Assembly: GCA_016200825.1 (NCBI GenBank)
Contig: JACQEA010000462.1
Span: forward strand, 1 to 22,520
From: Chloroflexota bacterium
Lineage (GTDB): Bacteria > Chloroflexota > Anaerolineae > UBA4142
Direction: 5' to 3'
DNA length: 22,520 bases
In this document: positions 16,430-22,371 of the stretch, one piece after another
Numbering within the stretch: the stretch's first letter is position 1
Layout: each line of letters opens with the position of its first letter
Position numbers and translations under genes: made by a program
Notes under the pieces: model-generated
The model's database searches: none
What the model saw: the letters and a program-made list of their open reading frames with translations, nothing else
What the model was told of the DNA's origin: nothing

Positions 16430-16633
16430 CTAACCGCGTTGGCTGATCCAGTCCCGGAATGCCACGAGCAATGCTCGCGTTGCCTCCAGCCCGCGCTGCG
16501 CATCCTCGCGCGTATAGACCTGTCCCGGCGTCAAGTCCGGCAAGCCATTGGGATAGCGCGTGGCGCGAAGCGTGTAGAACTTGTCTAACAACGCGCCGCG
16601 CTCAATCCAGGTTTCCCAATCGGGTAAACTAGT
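16430..16633 (-). pseudogene. Severed C-terminal half of the HEPN gene
   Basis: Read on the minus strand from the ACTAGT at 16628-16633 this gives TSLPDWETWIERGALLDKF, then TRYPNGLPDLTPGQVYTRED and an end at DWISQRG with stop TAG at 16430-16432. The PTRYPN/YTREDA pattern is typical of the C-terminal half of stand-alone HEPN proteins. It has no start codon of its own and is cut from its N-terminal half by the insertion at 16628-16738. Joining the two halves across one ACTAGT gives a continuous 141-aa frame, the usual length of the family. No Rx4-6H RNase motif is evident in the joined sequence, so toxicity is not shown. Confidence 0.88.
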
Positions 16634-16738
16634 GCGGCAACTTGAAAAAGCTACATACTAACCAAATGCGGAGATACCGGTAAATTCGCCGCGAAATCTT
16701 GCTTGCACTCCGCACTTTCAAGTTGATGCACTACTAGT
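16628..16738. mobile_element. MITE-like insertion (about 105 bp) in the HEPN gene
   Basis: The sequence ACTAGT occurs at 16628-16633 and again at 16733-16738, with 99 bp between. The inner ends are inverted repeats: AGTGC, two mismatched bases, CAACTTGAAA, two mismatched bases, GC on one side match the other side at 17 of 21 positions. It has no coding capacity. Removing the insert with one ACTAGT rejoins the HEPN reading frame precisely. The duplicated unit is ambiguous because the repeat is palindromic: a TA duplication as made by IS630/Tc1-mariner transposases (ends GTGC...GCAC) fits, as does CTAG or ACTAGT. A non-autonomous element moved in trans is the best reading. No transposase is in the window. 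Confidence 0.8.
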
Positions 16739-16960
16739 TTTCTCAGGAAATTCGGCGATCAGTTTCTGGACCGAGTGCCCCCATGGGTCAGCGTCAATCA
16801 AACACCACAACGCCTTGATCGCTTTCTCGCCGCTTTGCTGTGTATAAAAGCATGCCTGCGCGTATGCGCCTGCCTGCGCCAGTATTTCTGCCGCGTTTAG
16901 ATCTTCTTCAGCCGTTAGGAGCCACCGTTCGGCTTCATGCCGGCTCTTTTGCAGACTCAT
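16718..16960 (-). CDS. HEPN domain protein, truncated N-terminal half
   Basis: 80 aa remain open. The sequence ACFYTQQSGEKAIKALW, followed by GHSVQKLIAEFPEKT, is the core helix pair of the HEPN family (partner of minimal nucleotidyltransferases, MNT/HEPN modules). The last residues SSAST and the TGA stop come from the inserted element, so the protein ends about 60 residues early. Full-length HEPN proteins pair with MNT proteins; in characterised modules HEPN is the RNase toxin and the MNT silences it by adding AMP. Here half of the helical bundle is missing, so the product is very probably non-functional. The start ATG (16958-16960) overlaps the MNT gene by 26 nt, as usual for the pair. Confidence 0.8.
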   Translation of the reverse strand: MSLQKSRHEAERWLLTAEEDLNAAEILAQAGAYAQACFYTQQSGEKAIKALWCLIDADPWGHSVQKLIAEFPEKTSSAST

Positions 16961-17270
16961 AAATCGTTTTCCCTTCGCGCAACGCGCGAGCGATGAAGGG
17001 ACGGTCAGCGATTCGCGCGAGTTCTTGTGGCGTGTAAATTAGCACATCCACTGCGCGCCCCGGAATCGCTTGCGTGATGGGTCCCAAGAGATTGTCGTAA
17101 CGATCGAGAAAACGTTTCTCTGTCTCTTGAATCAGAATTAGATCAAAGTCGCTGTGGCGCGAAACGTCGCCGCGTGCCCACGAGCCAAAGACAATCGCGC
17201 GGAGCACGTGGTGTTTCTCAAAGATCGGCTCCAGCCGCTCGGTCAACTCGCGCAATGGGTCTTGAATCAT
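16935..17270 (-). CDS. MNT-type nucleotidyltransferase (antitoxin of MNT/HEPN pair)
   Basis: 111 aa, complete. The motif GSWARGDVSRHSDFDL (29-44) is the hallmark of the minimal nucleotidyltransferase family: G29-S30 bind the triphosphate and D41/D43 bind metal. The third acidic residue is likely D75 in AVDVLIYTPQEL. The family transfers AMP to its HEPN partner; MntA-like members inactivate a HEPN RNase. The ATG is at 17268-17270, 24 nt after the stop of the radical SAM gene. The start has only a distant GGGGTGG. Its partner gene downstream is broken, so this is now an orphan antitoxin. Its presence inside a glycan operon is unlike the neighbouring genes and suggests it was acquired. Confidence 0.87.
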   Translation of the reverse strand: MIQDPLRELTERLEPIFEKHHVLRAIVFGSWARGDVSRHSDFDLILIQETEKRFLDRYDNLLGPITQAIPGRAVDVLIYTPQELARIADRPFIARALREGKTIYESAKEPA

Positions 17271-17294
17271 ATCGCAACGACCACCCCGATCGAA

Positions 17295-18830
17295 TTACCC
17301 AGCGACGCGACTCTCTGCCGCCTGTTTCTTCTTGAAATCCATCAAGTGCCCCGCAACTTTCATGCCCGCCGTTGCGAGAAATTTGACATCTTCCAGATCG
17401 CGAATCGACAGCGCTTTACGCGCGATAAACTGCGGGCTCATGAACGCCCTATACAATTGTTGCACATAGCCGCGTATTTGTTCATCGTTAATTGGATTTT
17501 GCATCACTGATGCGCGCATATCGTACCGATCCCAGTCTTCGCTTTTGAGCCAACCTTTTTCTTTGCACTCGTAATACAACGGCGTGCCCGGATAAGGCAC
17601 GACGATTGTTCCTTGCAACGTGTCGACTAAACCTTTGGCGAACATATCGTGAACAAAGTCAACGGTGCGTTGCGAATCCTCTGCCGTTTCCCACGGATAG
17701 CCGATCATCACCGTCAGATGCGGCGCGAGCCCGGCGCCTTTTGCCCACCGCAACTCTTCTTCGATTTTATTCGCGAGCACGCCCTTGTCGAGTTTATCGA
17801 GCGTCTTTTGATTCGCCGATTCGAGTCCGTACAAAATGAAACGAAAACCGGCTTTGCCCATCAAATCGTATTGCTCTTGGTTCAGCAAATTAAAACGCAT
17901 GTTGTGACCAAAGCGCAGTTGCTTGTTATAGCCGCGTTCGATCATGCCATTACAAAATTTTTTCAACCATGCGCCGGCGGGCAATGTGCCAGTGTCATCG
18001 AAAATTTCGCGTACGCCTAGACTGATGAGCGATTCAACTTCATTCAGCATTCGTTCTGCCGAGTGGATGCGATAACTACCTTGCGGATACAAATTAAATT
18101 CCCAAACGCAAAACGTGCACCTGCCCCACCAACAATCGCGCCCGGCGTACGTGTACGTGCCGGGCGTGTATTTGAAATTTCCATTTTCGTACGCGTACAA
18201 TTTCCAGCGCGTCAACTCGCGATCCACCATCGGCAGATCGTCCAGTCGATGATTTTTCATATCCTGTATGCCTGAGTTCCGAATCACTCCGCCGACTGTC
18301 GACTGGTGACTATTGACTGTTGACTGATTTTTCTCGCGCCACCAAATGCCGCCTTCCAAATCCGCGTCGCGGCTCAGATGATTCACGAGACTGAGTGCGA
18401 GGAAATCATAATCGCCGCCCGCCAGAATATAATCCACTGGACAATTAGTAAAAGTTTCCTGTGGATTCCAAGACACATGATCGCCAAACATCGCGATCAG
18501 CATTTCCGGAAAGCGTTGCTTTAAATCCGCGACGATAGCCCAATGCCGCCGGATGACCGGCGTTTTGGTTTCCATGATCATCAGATCCGGTTGCGCGCGC
18601 GCGATCTCTTCGCAAAAACGCGCGTACGACCATTGTTCGGCAATGCCATCGATCCATTTCACCGCGTAACCGCGCGCTTGAAGCAGACTCGCCGCGTATG
18701 CCGGCACCATCGGATACACGTACGTCGGCGCGTTAAAATATTGAAATTGACGATTTTGTGCGAGAAGCGCAGTCCCTTTCGGAGATTCAATCGGCGGATA
18801 TGCAATTGCAATTCTTAGATTTTGTTTCAT
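17295..18830 (-). CDS. Radical SAM protein with N-terminal B12-binding-like domain
   Basis: 511 aa. Residues ~40-150 form a B12-binding-type Rossmann domain (VPAYAASLLQARGYAVKWID, PDLMIMET, CPVDYILAGGDYDFL), but the base-off DxHxxG histidine motif is not seen. Residues ~225-430 are the radical SAM core. Its cluster cysteines are C233, C238 and C241, spaced C-x4-C-x2-C rather than C-x3-C-x2-C, in RDCWWGRCTFC. LYGLESANQKTLDKLDKG and VMIGYPWETAEDS are further core landmarks. It may modify a sugar or lipid of this pathway; the reaction cannot be read off. The ATG (18828-18830) lies 11 nt after the previous stop. A longer frame up to 19304 is rejected because it overlaps the GT2 gene and lacks family similarity. 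A heptamer repeat (18294-18328) encodes the linker around residues 168-182. Confidence 0.85.
   Translation of the reverse strand: MKQNLRIAIAYPPIESPKGTALLAQNRQFQYFNAPTYVYPMVPAYAASLLQARGYAVKWIDGIAEQWSYARFCEEIARAQPDLMIMETKTPVIRRHWAIVADLKQRFPEMLIAMFGDHVSWNPQETFTNCPVDYILAGGDYDFLALSLVNHLSRDADLEGGIWWREKNQSTVNSHQSTVGGVIRNSGIQDMKNHRLDDLPMVDRELTRWKLYAYENGNFKYTPGTYTYAGRDCWWGRCTFCVWEFNLYPQGSYRIHSAERMLNEVESLISLGVREIFDDTGTLPAGAWLKKFCNGMIERGYNKQLRFGHNMRFNLLNQEQYDLMGKAGFRFILYGLESANQKTLDKLDKGVLANKIEEELRWAKGAGLAPHLTVMIGYPWETAEDSQRTVDFVHDMFAKGLVDTLQGTIVVPYPGTPLYYECKEKGWLKSEDWDRYDMRASVMQNPINDEQIRGYVQQLYRAFMSPQFIARKALSIRDLEDVKFLATAGMKVAGHLMDFKKKQAAESRVAG
17322..17459 (-). repeat. 138-bp direct repeat: 3' end of radical SAM gene (partner 16287-16424)
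   Basis: This copy is inside the intact radical SAM gene. The partner copy 1035 bp away is the truncated remnant in front of the methyltransferase. They are in the same orientation, gap-free and about 91% identical by hand count. The MNT gene, the broken HEPN gene and the MITE-like insert all lie between them, so the pair brackets the cassette. Beyond the repeat, toward the C-terminus, the two sequences diverge at once. Confidence 0.85.
18294..18328. repeat. Tandem heptanucleotide repeat (5 units)
   Basis: On the plus strand five 7-bp units follow each other: GACTGTC, GACTGGT, GACTATT, GACTGTT, GACTGAT. They share GACT plus a variable triplet. Read on the coding (minus) strand they give a seven-residue peptide period, QSTVNSH then QSTVGGV, in the linker between the B12-binding-like and radical SAM domains. 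It resembles the short tandemly repeated heptamers known from some filamentous bacteria. It keeps the reading frame. Confidence 0.8.
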
Positions 18831-18841
18831 AATTTCACTAT

Positions 18842-19810
18842 TCAGAACGATGGAGACAATTCCTCGCGCAATCGCGCCGCGAGTAATCCACGAACAAACC
18901 AAATTCCATAAACCAGATGCGTGGCTATTATACCTAGTGCGGTAAGGATTGTCAAAGCCAAACTTTTGCACGCGAACCACGCTGACGCGGACACGGCAAG
19001 TGCGTATAGGGCAATGATCGTCGCGTACCCTGCGCGCAATTCCGGAAAGGCGAGTGCGAGTGTTGCGCCGATCCAAAGACCAAGTAGTAATAATGTTGGT
19101 AAGAAATAGGATACGCGCATTGAGGTTTCCGGGAATCGTTTGGCAAAGTATCCGCGATGCCGCGCGTAATTTCGAACTTGCCGCAAATGACCGGCAAACA
19201 ATGGGCGACGATGATGATTCACGATCACATCCGGCGCGTAAACGATTTTCATTCCCAGCTTGTGCGTAATATCGAGACACAATTTGGTATCTTCGCCGGG
19301 CCAAAACGCGGTGTCAAATCCGCCGACCTGTTCCAACACCGCGCGGCGTACCATCAAGTTGCATGTTGGATAATCATCCACGTCGCGTTGTGTTTGGGGA
19401 ACATAGCGATACGCGTAATTGCCGCCGCCCAAAAGCGATGCGTATACAAACCCGCTCGCTTTTTGCAAAACAGTATCGGTTGGGGGTGTCACTGCGGGTC
19501 CGCCAATCGCCGCGACGCGCACGTCGTCAAAATATTTTTCCGCGTTCGTCAGCCACGCGCGTTCGGGAAAGGTATCGTCGTCTAAAAACGCGATGACCTC
19601 GCCGCGCGTGTGCGAGAGCGCAATATCGCGTTTTGCCGCGGGACCGATTGTCCCGGTAGGAATGACTCGCGCCCGCCCGTCAAGTGTGAAGGACGCGTCC
19701 GGCAAAACAAGAATTTCAAAATCGGAATGATTCACGTGTTCAAGCGCGGCAAGGGTTTCGCGCATGTACGGATTATCCTGTTTTAGCACAATGACAACGG
19801 AGAACTTCAC
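18842..19810 (-). CDS. Glycosyltransferase family 2 with C-terminal membrane anchor
   Basis: 322 aa. The GT-A fold begins MKFSVVIVLKQDNPYM. The metal-binding acidic triad FLDDDTFPE is D77-D79, and GPAAKRDIAL, NLMVRRAVLEQVGGFD, and the catalytic-base region WPGEDTKLCLDI follow. Near the end it has about three membrane segments (roughly 224-245, 250-270, 280-305). It is predicted to use an NDP-sugar to extend a lipid-linked acceptor at the inner membrane face. I choose GTG at 19808-19810: GGGAGGA (19820-19826) is 9 nt upstream and the start overlaps the previous stop as GTGA. A TTG 18 nt further upstream would lie on that ribosome site. Donor sugar unknown. The last C-terminal residues are basic and face the cytoplasm. 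Confidence 0.87.
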   Translation of the reverse strand: MKFSVVIVLKQDNPYMRETLAALEHVNHSDFEILVLPDASFTLDGRARVIPTGTIGPAAKRDIALSHTRGEVIAFLDDDTFPERAWLTNAEKYFDDVRVAAIGGPAVTPPTDTVLQKASGFVYASLLGGGNYAYRYVPQTQRDVDDYPTCNLMVRRAVLEQVGGFDTAFWPGEDTKLCLDITHKLGMKIVYAPDVIVNHHRRPLFAGHLRQVRNYARHRGYFAKRFPETSMRVSYFLPTLLLLGLWIGATLALAFPELRAGYATIIALYALAVSASAWFACKSLALTILTALGIIATHLVYGIWFVRGLLAARLREELSPSF

Positions 19811-20814
19811 GGTTCGCGTTCCTCCCAAAATCCGGAATGCTCGCGCCGACTGAATGCCGCGACGATGTGCTTGTTCAATTGCGCCAGCGCGATCAGCACC
19901 ACTATCGCGCCGCCAAAAAGCAAAAGCGCATCGCGCACAGAATGATCGAGAAATCGCAAGAGCGCGAGGTCCATAATTCGATTGAGCGGAAACGGTAAAG
20001 TAAAATTATTAAGCACGCGTGCGATCCCAACCCCAGCCGCGACCAAACCAATGGCTAAAAGAATCGTCCAAAATTTTACCGCGAATCCCGGACTAAGCCA
20101 TTTCCAAAAACTGGTCCGATAAAAAACGCGCAGCGTATCGCGCGCCATCGCCAGCGACGCGCGCAATGTCCGGGCGAGATCATTGCGCGCCGCATCGAAA
20201 TTTAATTCGACCGGCGCTTCGATGATCTTGTAACCAAACAAATTTGCCGCGACCAAAAGTTCCAAATCGAACGCAAAGCCGTCGGTTTGAACGCGCGGGA
20301 GTACGCGTCGTAAAACTTCGCGGCGAAAGAGTTTGATACCGGTCTGAGTATCGCGCACCGGCAAGCCAAATAAGAAATGCGCCAAACGATAATAGCCCCA
20401 ACTCACCACGCGGCGTAATAATGGATATTCTAATTTGGAAGCGGGGTGCATCTTGGAGCCAATTACCACATCCGCGTGCGTTTCGTCCATCAAACGTGTG
20501 AATTCCAAAATCTGTCGCGGCGGAAGATCGGCATCCGCATCCAAAAACAAAACGCGTTCGCCTTCCGACTGCGCGTATCCGTGTTTAAGAGCATAGCCTT
20601 TGCCGCGATTGGGTTGATAGTGAATGACGCGGACGCGCGAGTTTGAATCCGCGGCGCGTTGTGCGTGTGCACGGGTTTCATCGCGGCTGCCGTCGTCTAC
20701 CACAATGATTTCGTAATTCGTAGCGCCAAGCGCGCGCGCGGTTTCTTGTATGCATGTGTCAATCATACGGCTTTCATTGTACGCCGGCAAAATGACCGAA
20801 AGATCACATGCCAT
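19807..20814 (-). CDS. Polyprenyl-phosphate glycosyltransferase, GT2 (DPM1/GtrB-like)
   Basis: 335 aa. The catalytic domain has VILPAYNES (7-15), IIVVDDGSRDET (36-47), NRGKGYALKHG (69-79) and the DxD-type LDADAD (91-96). VRDTQTGIKLFRREVL and TDGFAFDLELL are the characteristic block of dolichyl-phosphate or polyprenyl-phosphate sugar synthases. At least two membrane helices lie at the C-terminus (about 240-262 and 295-315), as in GtrB-like enzymes. It is predicted to move a sugar from NDP-sugar onto polyprenyl phosphate on the cytoplasmic side. The GT-C proteins of this operon need exactly this kind of donor, which makes it a functional partner for them (inference). The ATG overlaps the flippase stop by 11 nt. 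Confidence 0.88.
   Translation of the reverse strand: MACDLSVILPAYNESRMIDTCIQETARALGATNYEIIVVDDGSRDETRAHAQRAADSNSRVRVIHYQPNRGKGYALKHGYAQSEGERVLFLDADADLPPRQILEFTRLMDETHADVVIGSKMHPASKLEYPLLRRVVSWGYYRLAHFLFGLPVRDTQTGIKLFRREVLRRVLPRVQTDGFAFDLELLVAANLFGYKIIEAPVELNFDAARNDLARTLRASLAMARDTLRVFYRTSFWKWLSPGFAVKFWTILLAIGLVAAGVGIARVLNNFTLPFPLNRIMDLALLRFLDHSVRDALLLFGGAIVVLIALAQLNKHIVAAFSRREHSGFWEEREP
19820..19826 (-). promoter_or_regulatory. Shine-Dalgarno GGGAGGA that fixes the GTG start of the GT2 gene
   Basis: GGGAGGA lies inside the end of the upstream GT2 gene, 9 nt before GTG at 19810. This is the strongest ribosome site within the operon and shows that the GTG, not the TTG at 19826-19828, is the start. 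It implies coupled translation across the GTGA overlap. Confidence 0.75.
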
Positions 20815-22087
20815 GTTTCACCAACCCCAAACCGCCCAACCAAATTTCACTGACAATCAAAATCGTTAACGCGCTCAATCCTAATGACGCGATCACCATC
20901 AATAGATTCGCGTGCAACAACCATAATGCCAATGCTAACGCGCTGGTTACGCTCAACAACAAAATCACAAACCGACCTTCTTCTTGCGCGATGTAAATCG
21001 TCCACAACAATTGCACGAGCGCGAACAAACCCATCGCGAAGCCGTACCAACCGACCAATGGAATACTCGCGTCGTATTGATCGCCAAACAGCACGCGCAC
21101 TGCGAATGCGGGAAAAAAATAAAGGGCGAGCGCGGCGAAACCGCACAGTCCTAGCATTACGACAAAACTTTGGCGCGCCAAATCGGCAGTGTTTTTGCCT
21201 AAAGCAAACCGTCGCGAAATTTTTGGAAAGATGAGTGTGATGATCGCGCCGGGAAAAAACAGAATCGTCTTGCCCAATACCGTTGCGGCAGAATAATAAC
21301 CCGCTTCGGCGGGTGTGAAAAAATGTTTTACGATGAGGAGATCTATGTTCGTCATCACCGTTAGCGCGAGCATTCCGCCAAGGACAAGAACTGCGTACCG
21401 CGAAACCGCGCGCATCGTGAGTCCGTGACTGCGCGTCGGCAATCTAAAATGCGCGCGCAAAGCAATGAATGCCAGCGTCGCGGTCGCCACACTCGCGATA
21501 ATAGAGCCGCCGAGTGCGCCAATCACGCCTAATCCGGCGGCGATCAATGCCAAGCCAAAAATAACGCGCACGGTTGCCGCGATTATTCCTAGCAACGCCA
21601 AAAAATAAAAACGTTGCAAGCCTTGCAATGTCGCATTGAACGTGGTGATCGCGCCGGTAAAAAAAAACAGTCCCGCGGTTGCAATGACGGGGAGATTAGA
21701 CGAGACGTTGAGGAATTGCGCGATGGGCGCGCTCGCGGCGATCATCGCGGCGCCGGCGATGAAACTCGCGCCAGTCAGTTTGCCGAGTGAGTCCATAACG
21801 AGCGCGGTGATCTTTTCTGTTTCTTCTCGCGCCTGAAACGATGCAACGTATTGTGTGATTAGCATTTGGGCGATGCCAGCCGGGACAGCGACGATGACTG
21901 ACAAGGCGAGTAAAGATGTAAATACTCCGTATTCATCCGGTCCCAATAATCGGCTGGCAAAAATGTGATAAACGTATTGCAATCCATTGCCGATTGAATT
22001 CGCCGCGAACAGAACGAATCCTTGTCGCACAGCTGGTGTAGTGATGGTCGGAAAAATTGCACCATCTGCGCGCTCGAAAATTTTCAA
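20804..22087 (-). CDS. Wzx-type oligosaccharide flippase (MOP superfamily)
   Basis: 427 aa, about 12 membrane segments, the standard size. The first helix region NSIGNGLQYVYHIFASRLLGPDEYGVF is the Polysacc_synt N-terminal signature (RxLGPxEYG). TNIDLLIVKHFFTPAEAGYYSAA, with charged residues inside the membrane, marks the second half. The family flips undecaprenyl-linked oligosaccharides from the inner to the outer leaflet. It heads the operon. The start is TTG at 22085-22087 with GAGGA at 22095-22099, 7 nt upstream. No Wzy polymerase or Wzz chain-length gene is in this window, so polymerisation must be encoded elsewhere or not be used. Exact substrate not readable. Confidence 0.9.
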   Translation of the reverse strand: MKIFERADGAIFPTITTPAVRQGFVLFAANSIGNGLQYVYHIFASRLLGPDEYGVFTSLLALSVIVAVPAGIAQMLITQYVASFQAREETEKITALVMDSLGKLTGASFIAGAAMIAASAPIAQFLNVSSNLPVIATAGLFFFTGAITTFNATLQGLQRFYFLALLGIIAATVRVIFGLALIAAGLGVIGALGGSIIASVATATLAFIALRAHFRLPTRSHGLTMRAVSRYAVLVLGGMLALTVMTNIDLLIVKHFFTPAEAGYYSAATVLGKTILFFPGAIITLIFPKISRRFALGKNTADLARQSFVVMLGLCGFAALALYFFPAFAVRVLFGDQYDASIPLVGWYGFAMGLFALVQLLWTIYIAQEEGRFVILLLSVTSALALALWLLHANLLMVIASLGLSALTILIVSEIWLGGLGLVKHGM

Positions 22088-22094
22088 AACTATT

Positions 22095-22099
22095 TCCTC
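22095..22099 (-). promoter_or_regulatory. Shine-Dalgarno GAGGA supporting the TTG start of the flippase
   Basis: GAGGA is 7 nt upstream of the TTG at 22087. No in-frame ATG or GTG with a comparable site is near, so TTG is accepted. I see no convincing -10/-35 pair in 22100-22250 for this operon. Confidence 0.6.
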
Positions 22100-22254
22100 A
22101 TGCTCGTTCGTAATTCTGAGTCGAGAGGTTGATACAATTCGATCGCGTGTGTTTGTGAATCCATCGGTTAAACATTTGTTTCGAATTGGGCCTCATATGT
22201 AAAATTGGTGAACAAAAAAAACACCCGAGGAGCTGAAAAAAATTCTAGGTGGTT

Positions 22255-22330
22255 AAGCGTGAGAGAGGCGATTCGAACCTGCGGTCTTGACCTTGGCAGG
22301 GCTGCATTTTAAGCCGCTCCATCACGCCCC
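22255..22330 (-). tRNA. Degenerate tRNA-Gly(GCC)-like sequence (probably pseudo-tRNA)
   Basis: Read on the minus strand it has an acceptor-like GGGGCGTG at the 5' side that pairs with CACGCTT at the 3' side (two G-U pairs), an anticodon-like loop CTGCCAA with GCC, and the T-loop consensus GGTTCGAATC. However, the T-stem (GCAGG with CGCCT) does not pair, the D-arm cannot be folded, the anticodon stem has only about three pairs, and the T-loop is displaced by about 3 nt relative to the acceptor end. An alternative hairpin CCTGC/GCAGG around GGTC/GACC fits better than a cloverleaf. I regard it as a decayed tRNA gene. Confidence 0.35.
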
Positions 22331-22371
22331 ACACACGAAAAATTTATAACATACCAGTACGTGGGTGTCAA

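Noticed and set aside
18831..19304. In-frame 158-codon extension upstream of the radical SAM start
   Set aside because: It lies wholly over the GT2 gene on the same strand in another frame, has no family resemblance, and the ATG at 18830 directly precedes a typical domain start.
22255..22330. Functional tRNA gene
   Set aside because: T-stem and D-arm do not pair and the T-loop is out of register, so it is listed only as a degenerate tRNA-like sequence.
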